Shown piece by piece: positions 1 through 4,783 of a DNA stretch of 7,300 bases. The stretch is from an uncultured Clostridium sp. (GTDB lineage: Bacteria; Bacillota_A; Clostridia; Lachnospirales; Lachnospiraceae). The stretch spans positions 1 through 7,300 of the forward strand of contig CAMWKN010000071.1 of NCBI GenBank assembly GCA_947174825.1. Direction: 5' to 3'. The translations under genes were made by a program, and so were the position numbers. Every line of letters begins with the position of its first letter. Within the stretch, counting starts at the first letter, position 1. The notes under the pieces were generated by a model, which did not search any database, was not told the DNA's origin, and was given only the letters and a program-made list of their open reading frames with translations.

Positions 1-4
1 GTAT

Positions 5-11
5 CCCTCCT
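5..11 (-). promoter_or_regulatory. Shine-Dalgarno of a minus-strand gene starting at the left edge
   Basis: On the minus strand this reads AGGAGGG, followed by only four bases before the window ends. A start codon at normal spacing would therefore lie just outside. An alternative is an ATG at 14-12, which would make AGGAGGG part of the coding sequence and use a weaker GGAG at 28-25 as its ribosome site. Either way a leftward gene begins here, and its product cannot be seen. Confidence 0.6.
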
Positions 12-19
12 CATATATA

Positions 20-149
20 TTCGCTCCAGCAAAGCCATGAAAACAACCTGTTTTCATGGCTCGCGTACGCGTTCGTCACCAATTAAGAAACCATTAGAAA
101 ATAAACTTTCAACGATTTCTTAATTGGTGTCTCACTTTGCCTTCGCGAA
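20..149 (-). other. Nested inverted-repeat element, probable structured 5' leader RNA
   Basis: Three sets of inverted repeats nest here. Outer arms 20-34 and 135-149 match over 15 bp except four central bases. Inside are a perfect 14-bp stem (77-90 with 116-129, 25-nt loop containing a small GAAA/TTTC pairing at 97-100/107-110) and a perfect 11-bp stem (34-44 with 50-60, 5-nt loop). A short palindrome, CGCGTACGCG (62-71), lies between the two inner hairpins. The leftward promoter at 156-184 would start transcripts near 149, almost exactly at the first base of the outer stem. The other arm of that stem ends a few bases before the ribosome site at 5-11. Folded RNA would be a three-way junction. 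No T-run follows any stem, so simple termination is unlikely. It could instead be a small dispersed palindromic DNA repeat. Confidence 0.5.
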
Positions 150-155
150 TATTGT

Positions 156-184
156 ATCATACAATTGCGAAAAAAATATGTCAT
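156..184 (-). promoter_or_regulatory. Sigma-A type promoter reading leftward
   Basis: On the minus strand the -35 is ATGACA (184-179) and the -10 is TATGAT (161-156), with a 17-bp spacer. Each hexamer differs from consensus at one base. The -10 lies inside a 15-bp palindrome, ATTGTAT-C-ATACAAT (151-165), which could be a repressor site. The promoter faces the gene off the left edge, not the Ig-like gene. Confidence 0.6.
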
Positions 185-216
185 TTTACTGACACGATTC
201 TGACATGTACCATATC

Positions 217-222
217 TATAAT
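217..222 (+). promoter_or_regulatory. Possible -10 box for the Ig-like gene
   Basis: A perfect TATAAT lies 43 bp upstream of the ATG at 266. No good -35 is found at 16-18 bp. A CTGACA at 189-194 is 22 bp away and another at 200-205 only 11 bp away. The box may therefore be coincidental or depend on an activator. Confidence 0.3.
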
Positions 223-265
223 ACTACTACACTTGAACAGGACACCTCAGAAGGGAGTGATAGGA

Positions 266-721
266 ATGAAACGAAATAAGATAATGATTGCAGTTGGTTT
301 TTGTCTGTTGGCAGGTTCTCTGGACACTGGTAAGGCGCAAGCTGTTTCCCGTCCACCAATTTCCAGCTCTATTGCAACACAGGATTTTTCCTATCATGTT
401 ACTTCTAATAAAGGTCGCATCAAAGCATCCGCCAAAGCAATCAGTGTGAAATTTCGCCGATGCAAATACAAACTGAAAATAGGACAGAAAAAAAAGATCC
501 CTGTTACTATCCGGCCTAGCATCGCTAATGAAAAACCGAAATTTGCATCCGAAAATCCTGCCATTGCTGATTTTATTAATGGCAATATGATATATGCAAA
601 GCAGCCTGGCACCACTTATATTACAGCTACATTAAGTAATGGCAGACGGGCAAAATGTAAAATCATAGTTAAAAAACGAAAAAAATTACCAGATAAAGAA
701 AATCACACTATAGCGCAATAA
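266..721 (+). CDS. Small secreted basic protein with one bacterial Ig-like (BIG2) domain
   Basis: The protein has 151 aa. The reading frame is open further upstream, but ATG 266 is chosen because AGGGAG (252-257) sits 8 nt before it and it begins a good signal peptide: MKRNK, a hydrophobic stretch to about residue 19, then a likely signal peptidase I site after AQA (residue 26). Residues 27-60 look like a linker. Residues 62-137 fit one BIG2 fold: a KIGQ strand start, the SENPAIADF segment (the usual 'SsNpsVA.V' position), then the QPGTTYITAT turn, close to the conserved G-T-x-x-I-T signature. Cys66 and Cys131 flank the domain and could form a disulfide. The tail (138-151) is rich in lysine. 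The protein is probably exported and could bind the cell wall or glycans through its charge. No LPxTG anchor, lipobox or enzyme domain is seen. It stands alone between a divergent promoter region and a terminator, and its exact role is unknown. Confidence 0.8.
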   Translation: MKRNKIMIAVGFCLLAGSLDTGKAQAVSRPPISSSIATQDFSYHVTSNKGRIKASAKAISVKFRRCKYKLKIGQKKKIPVTIRPSIANEKPKFASENPAIADFINGNMIYAKQPGTTYITATLSNGRRAKCKIIVKKRKKLPDKENHTIAQ

Positions 722-772
722 AGTTAAAGCCATGTATGATTTACCATAATATGAATCTTCCTAAATATGAAA

Positions 773-802
773 CCCCTATCAGTTGCCATAAACTGATAGG
801 GG
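773..802. terminator. Bidirectional intrinsic terminator between convergent genes
   Basis: A perfect 12-bp stem, CCCCTATCAGTT (773-784) with its complement (791-802), encloses a 6-nt loop. On the plus strand it is followed by a T-rich CTTTATATT. On the minus strand it is followed by TTTCAT, a weaker tract. It lies 51 bp after the Ig-like gene and 38 bp after the MerR gene stop, so it can serve both. Confidence 0.85.
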
Positions 803-840
803 CTTTATATTAGCAATTCTTTTCAACAAACTCTTCCGCT

Positions 841-1554
841 TCAGAAACCAAAACGAAACTTTTTAGGCTTATCACCAGTCTTTATATTTTTTTTCTTGGA
901 AAGCAATGTACCGGCAGATTCCCCGCTGGCTGCCGCCTCCTTCTCTACAGGACGAAGTTCCACTAAAATTTGCTGTAACAATTCAATCTGCTTCTCCTGA
1001 AATCCCTCCTGCATATCCTCTTTTTCCCGCATCAGGTAATCCATTTCCTTAATCATTCGCTCACTAACTGCCTCGCTGATACGCTCCTCCGACGCCTCCT
1101 GCTGTTCCTGCAGAGTATCCCGGATCATATTTCGCATCAGTGTTTCGAATTGCTCCCATTTCGCATGATGCGATGGACTTTGCAGTCCACTCTCAACAGT
1201 CCGTTTCGTTGGCATCGGCATGACTCTTGCCATTTTACTTCTGCTTGCCTTTTGCTCCTCTTCCATCTGTACCCGTTGATTCAACTCCTCCCTTAGGGAA
1301 TAGAGCTCCTGTCCACTCATATATTCGATCTTTCCCATATCTGGCATGAGCATCTTAATCGCACGAAGTTGAAATCCCTGTTCCTTGAGATCCTTAATCT
1401 TCTTGAGAAGTGTCATATCCGTTTCCCGATAATAGCGATGTCCCTGACTATTTCTCGGTATTTCAAACTCCAATTCTTCCTCCCAGTAACGCAGCACATG
1501 CGCTTCCACTCCTACCTGTCTTGCTGCATCTGATATACTATATCTTTTCTCCAT
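841..1554 (-). CDS. MerR-type HTH protein with long coiled-coil C-terminus
   Basis: The protein has 237 aa. The start is fixed by AGGAGG (1566-1561), 6 nt upstream of ATG. The N-terminus is a MerR winged helix: YSISDAARQVGV (5-16) forms the helix-turn-helix, HVLRYWEEE (19-27) the recognition region, and GHRYYRE (38-44) the wing, followed by a helix LLKKIKDLKEQGFQLRAIK (49-67). No effector-binding or metal-binding domain follows. Residues 83-105 and about 135-200 are highly charged, Glu/Gln/Lys/Arg-rich and predicted coiled coil. The last ~20 residues are basic and end in FRFGF. This layout resembles RacA-like chromosome-organising proteins of Firmicutes more than classic stress-sensing MerR regulators, though it may simply be a dimeric transcription factor. 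It lies 58 bp downstream of the membrane-protein gene on the same strand, so the two may be co-transcribed. Confidence 0.85.
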   Translation of the reverse strand: MEKRYSISDAARQVGVEAHVLRYWEEELEFEIPRNSQGHRYYRETDMTLLKKIKDLKEQGFQLRAIKMLMPDMGKIEYMSGQELYSLREELNQRVQMEEEQKASRSKMARVMPMPTKRTVESGLQSPSHHAKWEQFETLMRNMIRDTLQEQQEASEERISEAVSERMIKEMDYLMREKEDMQEGFQEKQIELLQQILVELRPVEKEAAASGESAGTLLSKKKNIKTGDKPKKFRFGF

Positions 1555-1612
1555 CTGATTCCTCCTAATTCCGGTACAAATCGCACTATCCTATTAGACA
1601 TTCTGCACCAGC

Positions 1613-2302
1613 TTAAAAATATTCTTCTAATACATCTGATAACAATGCTTCCTTTTCTTCATCAGAAAGTTCTTCCCTGCTTATCCTGAACACTCTGTTT
1701 TCCTCCTTAGGTTCCTTGGCTACTGCTGTCTGTTCCTCCATAAAATATTCCTGCTGATATGCTTTTTCTTCTTCTGGATGAAGATAATGATTTTCCATTC
1801 TGGGACGTAAGGTATTTTGCATATAATCCAGAAGATAAATTCTTATCCCTCTCTGATGGGCATGTGTCCGAAGAAAAAAATCAAAGCCCATAATCATAGC
1901 AAGGATCAAGATCAGATAAATCCCATATATTCCAAAGGTATACAACGATGTCTGATAAGAAATACCAATCAAGGTAATGATTCCCATCATAAAACATTCT
2001 ATCCAGGCGCCATAGATCCCAATATCCGCCCATTGATCCATACTGAGACGTTGAAAACGATATTCCACAATATTTTTGTCCACAAAACTAGGAATATCCG
2101 TAATCGGAACCTTAAGCTGATATCCCGCTTCATAGCGCCCTATCATTCCCCGTATCCATGGATTTTCTGTGGTACCTACCATACTGCTATCCCGATATAA
2201 ACGCCCCAGCAGCCATCCTGCCACACACTGCAGCACTACAATCACCGCCCCTGTCAATACCATAATAAACAACAGGTCATAATTCTCGTACCATTCTCTC
2301 AC
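1613..2302 (-). CDS. Three-TM membrane protein of unknown function (GTG start)
   Basis: The protein has 229 aa. The frame is open up to 2431, but a textbook AAAGGAGG (2317-2310) sits 7 nt before a GTG at 2302-2300, and translation from there gives an N-terminal membrane segment with no odd leader. Hydrophobic helices fall at about 9-33, 98-116 and 120-145. Between TM1 and TM2 is a ~65-residue soluble loop containing VDKNIVEYRFQRLSMDQWAD. After TM3 comes a basic stretch (145-170, several Arg and His), then a strongly acidic tail ending in LSDEEKEALLSDVLEEYF. By the positive-inside rule, the basic region after TM3 suggests a cytoplasmic C-terminus. I do not recognise the family. It is followed by the MerR/coiled-coil gene and could act with it, but that is only inferred from position. 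No enzymatic motif is visible. Confidence 0.75.
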   Translation of the reverse strand: MREWYENYDLLFIMVLTGAVIVVLQCVAGWLLGRLYRDSSMVGTTENPWIRGMIGRYEAGYQLKVPITDIPSFVDKNIVEYRFQRLSMDQWADIGIYGAWIECFMMGIITLIGISYQTSLYTFGIYGIYLILILAMIMGFDFFLRTHAHQRGIRIYLLDYMQNTLRPRMENHYLHPEEEKAYQQEYFMEEQTAVAKEPKEENRVFRISREELSDEEKEALLSDVLEEYF

Positions 2303-2405
2303 ATTGTTACCTCCTTTATCGTTCTTCTCCCTTATCATAAACTTTGATATAGTATCTGAACAGGTCTCTCTCATCGCCATTTTCTTCCTCACTTCGACAA
2401 ACAGG

Positions 2406-2438
2406 AGGATAGGCGCATCTATTTCATGCATCTATCCT
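2406..2438. repeat. Imperfect inverted repeat in divergent intergenic region
   Basis: AGGATAG (2406-2412) and GCAT (2415-2418) pair with ATGC (2426-2429) and CTATCCT (2432-2438), with a two-base mismatch between the blocks and a 7-nt centre. There is no T-run. It lies just upstream of the rhomboid promoter and about 100 bp upstream of the divergent membrane-protein gene, so a protein-binding site is possible. Confidence 0.35.
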
Positions 2439-2456
2439 GGCTGAAGCAGAAGTCTC

Positions 2457-2485
2457 TTTACGAACCTTTTTGTTTCGTATATAAT
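2457..2485 (+). promoter_or_regulatory. Sigma-A promoter of the rhomboid operon
   Basis: A -35 TTTACG (2457-2462), a 17-bp spacer and a perfect -10 TATAAT (2480-2485) are seen. The expected start near 2492 gives a leader of about 60 nt before ATG 2552. TACGAA (2459-2464) and TTCGTA (2474-2479) form an inverted repeat overlapping the -35 and reaching the -10, a plausible repressor operator. Confidence 0.75.
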
Positions 2486-2551
2486 AGTGGTATTTTGAAG
2501 GAAAAAACAAAAAAATATTACAATTACAATGGATAGGAGGCATGTCCATCT

Positions 2552-3175
2552 ATGAACATAAAATCCACACAACGTAAGCTGGAACTTATACCAATAGTAA
2601 CGATCATACTGGTTGCCATCAATGTACTGGTATTTCTGGTAACAGATGCCATGAACATGAAGGGTTCATACTATCTGATCGAACACGGTGCTCTGGGTTA
2701 TGATCCCGTACTTAATCACCATGAATTACATCGCCTGCTTACCCATATGTTTCTCCATGCTGACGAGGAACATCTTTTGAACAATATGCTTATGCTGGCA
2801 GTTCTGGGCTACTATATGGAAGAATATATGGGACACCTTCGGTTTTTGATTTTATATTTTTGTACCGGTTTTATTGCAGCCTGTACATCAATGGTTTATA
2901 ATATGATGCATATGTATCTCACGCCCTCCATTGGTGCCTCTGGAGCAATTTATGGACTTCTGGGCAGCTATATCTTTTTGGTATGGCATCTGCGGCAACA
3001 GCAACAATCGGTGGATCCCCGCCGTCTGCTTCTGGCCGTCGCCATCTGTTTTTATGGCGGTGTGAATAGTCAGGAAATTGACGTGATGGCACATGCCGGT
3101 GGTTTCCTTAGCGGAATGCCATGTGCTGCATTACTAAATCTGACACGAAACAAGAAAGGCAGGAAGAAAAAATGA
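2552..3175 (+). CDS. Rhomboid family intramembrane serine protease
   Basis: The protein has 207 aa and six hydrophobic segments, the GlpG/YqgP-type core without extra cytosolic domains. It would cleave transmembrane helices within the membrane. Visible catalytic features are H74-x-x-x-N78 in HLLNN (the oxyanion region of TM2), Ser130 in the GASG motif of TM4, and His181 in the final helix (MAHAGGF), so the Ser-His dyad is intact. TM1 lies at about 12-31. The C-terminus is a lysine/arginine-rich tail (KKGRKKK), expected in the cytoplasm. AGGAGG (2535-2540) lies 11 nt before the ATG, slightly long spacing. A closer ATG at 2542 is out of frame. This is the first gene of an operon. Its stop codon overlaps the next start (ATGA). 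The substrate cannot be inferred. Confidence 0.93.
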   Translation: MNIKSTQRKLELIPIVTIILVAINVLVFLVTDAMNMKGSYYLIEHGALGYDPVLNHHELHRLLTHMFLHADEEHLLNNMLMLAVLGYYMEEYMGHLRFLILYFCTGFIAACTSMVYNMMHMYLTPSIGASGAIYGLLGSYIFLVWHLRQQQQSVDPRRLLLAVAICFYGGVNSQEIDVMAHAGGFLSGMPCAALLNLTRNKKGRKKK

Positions 3176-4173
3176 TGAATGTGAATATCTACTACGGTGG
3201 ACGTGGTTTAATTGAAGATCCGACAATCTATGTTATGAATAAAGTTACAGAAGTTTTAGAGGAACTGAATATCTCCGTTCGTCGCTATAACCTATATGAG
3301 GACAAACGAAATATCTCCGTATTACCCAAAACCTTAAAGGATGCGGATGCCGTTATTTTAGCAGCTTCCGTAGAATGGCTGGGAATCGGTGGACTGTTGC
3401 AGCAATTTCTGGATGCCTGCTGGCTCTATGGCGACCAGAAAGTCATCCAAACCCTATACATGATGCCCCTCGTCTTATCCACCACCTATGGGGAACAGGA
3501 TTGTACTACATTCCTGAAAAAGGCATGGGATCTGTTGGGTGGACTGCCTTGCGATGGAATCTGTGCCTATGTGGAAAACCATGTAGATTTTGAAACAAAT
3601 CCTGCCTATGCCACCTTTATTGAAAAGCGGGCAGAGAATTTTTACCGTATCTTTTCTAAAAAGATGTGCATTTTGCCATCCAGCGATAATGTAGTACAGG
3701 AGACAGTATCCCGCTCTTCTCTGATCAGTCTGACACCGCAGGAAAGTGAGCAGCTGTCCATGTATGTCTCTGACGAGACCTACGTCAAGACACAGAAGGC
3801 AGACCTTCAGGAATTATCTGCAATGTTCCGTAAAGAGTTGGGTGTAGAACCTGCTCCCGGCTCCGATGATGACTATGTGAGACAATTGCAGGCGCATTTC
3901 CATGGAATTCCTGACATTTCTCTTGCCTATGCCCTGAATATTACCGACCAGAACCGGATCTTGTACCTTATTGTTGATAATGGTGCTCTGACTGCTGCCT
4001 ATGAAAACCCGGATAATACACCGATCAATGCTAGCATTAAAATAGAAAGCAGCCAGTTGGATGCAATCATCCACAAGCAAACAAGTTTACAGGAAGCATT
4101 TATGAACGGGGACATTACTGCCAAAGGCGATTTCAAAATCGTACGGAGCTTTGATTCTCTGTTCCAGTTTTGA
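3172..4173 (+). CDS. Flavodoxin-fold protein fused to SCP2-like lipid-binding domain
   Basis: The protein has 333 aa. Residues 1-165 look like the flavodoxin/NADPH-dependent FMN reductase fold: an opening beta strand NVNIYY, a loop GGRGLIEDPT, a helix, then ADAVILAASVEW (58-69) and GGLLQQFLDACW (73-84), matching the usual 'D.vil.sP.y...i.g.lK.flDr' region. The first loop lacks the common S/T-x-T-G-N-T or SxR phosphate pattern, so FMN binding is uncertain. Residues about 235-333 resemble an SCP2 (sterol carrier) domain: LYLIVDNGALTA, then FMNGDITAKGDF near the end. Such domains bind lipids or other hydrophobic ligands in a tunnel. ATG 3172 is chosen over upstream starts because AGGAAG (3161-3166) precedes it by 5 nt and it overlaps the rhomboid stop, implying translational coupling. 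ATG 3175 is an equally good alternative. The reaction is unknown. Confidence 0.75.
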   Translation: MMNVNIYYGGRGLIEDPTIYVMNKVTEVLEELNISVRRYNLYEDKRNISVLPKTLKDADAVILAASVEWLGIGGLLQQFLDACWLYGDQKVIQTLYMMPLVLSTTYGEQDCTTFLKKAWDLLGGLPCDGICAYVENHVDFETNPAYATFIEKRAENFYRIFSKKMCILPSSDNVVQETVSRSSLISLTPQESEQLSMYVSDETYVKTQKADLQELSAMFRKELGVEPAPGSDDDYVRQLQAHFHGIPDISLAYALNITDQNRILYLIVDNGALTAAYENPDNTPINASIKIESSQLDAIIHKQTSLQEAFMNGDITAKGDFKIVRSFDSLFQF

Positions 4174-4208
4174 TGTTTAATGATTTCCCAAATAAAGGAG
4201 GTTCCTAT

Positions 4209-4640
4209 ATGAGTACAGCAAAGAAACATACTGACGACAACTGTATTTTTTGTAAAATAGCGAATGGACAGATTCCATCCCATTCCATCTATGAAGATGA
4301 AGATTTCAAGGTAATCATGGATATCAGTCCCGCTTCCAAAGGACATGCCATTATCCTGCCGAAAAATCATGCAGCGAATCTTTTTGAACTGCCGGAAGAT
4401 GACGCTTCCAAAATCATGCATGTTGCCAAACGCTGTGCAACTGCCATGCAAAAGACACTGCAGTTTGACGGCATCAACATTCTGCAAAACAACGGTGAAG
4501 TTGCTGGGCAAACCGTATTCCATCTGCATATGCATCTGATTCCACGCTATGAGAATGATACTGTCGATATCAAGTGGGTGCAAAAGGAAAGTACAGATGA
4601 TCCGGCAAAGCTGGCAGAGCAGATCCGGGAGAATTTCTAA
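4209..4640 (+). CDS. HIT-family (histidine triad) nucleotide-binding protein
   Basis: The protein has 143 aa, typical for the Hint branch, which hydrolyses AMP-linked substrates such as adenosine phosphoramidates in the cytosol. The defining triad is HLHMH-L-I (H105, H107, H109), the central His being the usual nucleophile. C12-x-x-C15 near the N-terminus is the zinc-binding pair seen in many Hint proteins. Also visible are the family's FKVIMDISPASKGHAIILPK strand-loop (33-52) and NGEVAGQTVFH before the triad, giving the G-Q-x-V-x-H-x-H pattern. The start is fixed by AAAGGAGG (4195-4202), 6 nt upstream. A longer reading from 4170 has no ribosome site. It lies 35 bp after the flavodoxin/SCP2 gene, is the last gene of the operon, and is followed by terminators. 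No missing residues are seen. Confidence 0.95.
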   Translation: MSTAKKHTDDNCIFCKIANGQIPSHSIYEDEDFKVIMDISPASKGHAIILPKNHAANLFELPEDDASKIMHVAKRCATAMQKTLQFDGINILQNNGEVAGQTVFHLHMHLIPRYENDTVDIKWVQKESTDDPAKLAEQIRENF

Positions 4641-4663
4641 GATAGGCAAGCAACCATAATTTT

Positions 4664-4706
4664 TTTTTACTTTATAGGAAACGAGGAGTTTCCTATAAAG
4701 TAAAAA
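4664..4706. repeat. Perfect 19-bp hairpin downstream of the HIT gene
   Basis: Arms 4664-4682 and 4688-4706 pair perfectly, with a 5-nt loop GAGGA. The core is ACTTTATAGGAAAC and its complement. The left arm starts in a run of eight T and the right arm ends in a run of five A, so neither strand has a free T-run directly after the stem. Its last five bases (4702-4706) are also the first five of the next hairpin, so the two cannot both form fully. It may protect mRNA 3' ends or be a dispersed palindrome. Confidence 0.7.
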
Positions 4707-4749
4707 GGGGACTGTACACTGATTTTCTTATCGTGAACAGCCCCTTTTT
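4702..4749. terminator. Bidirectional intrinsic terminator between HIT and malQ
   Basis: AAAAAGGGG (4702-4710) pairs with CCCCTTTTT (4741-4749), and inside it CTGT-a-CAC pairs with GTG-a-ACAG (4712-4719 with 4733-4740), with one bulge and one mismatch, around a 13-nt loop. A T-run follows on the plus strand (TTTTTCTATTT), and the mirrored T-run follows on the minus strand. It serves both the HIT operon and the convergent malQ transcript. Confidence 0.85.
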
Positions 4750-4783
4750 CTATTTAACCACTATCGCATACGCTACTATCTCA

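Noticed and set aside
34..60. Intrinsic terminator
   Set aside because: The 11-bp stem is perfect, but no T-run follows on either strand, and it lies between a promoter and a ribosome site.
1..165. CRISPR array or insertion-sequence end
   Set aside because: The repeats are inverted and nested, not direct with spacers, and there is no transposase or target-site duplication in view.
137..265. Upstream extension of the Ig-like protein reading frame (43 residues, TTG start)
   Set aside because: It begins with TTG inside the palindromic leader element, has no ribosome site, and would bury a good signal peptide that starts at ATG 266 behind an AGGGAG site.
1817..2200. 127-aa open frame on the plus strand
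   Set aside because: It is antisense to the membrane-protein gene, has an atypical composition (rich in His, Asn, Ile, Pro) and no ribosome site.
2303..2431. N-terminal extension of the three-TM membrane protein to ATG 2431
   Set aside because: The GTG at 2302 has AAAGGAGG at ideal spacing; the extension has none and is not like the rest of the protein.
3999..4649. 216-aa open frame on the minus strand
   Set aside because: It lies opposite the flavodoxin/SCP2 end and the complete HIT gene, whose protein families are clear, and it has no recognisable domain.
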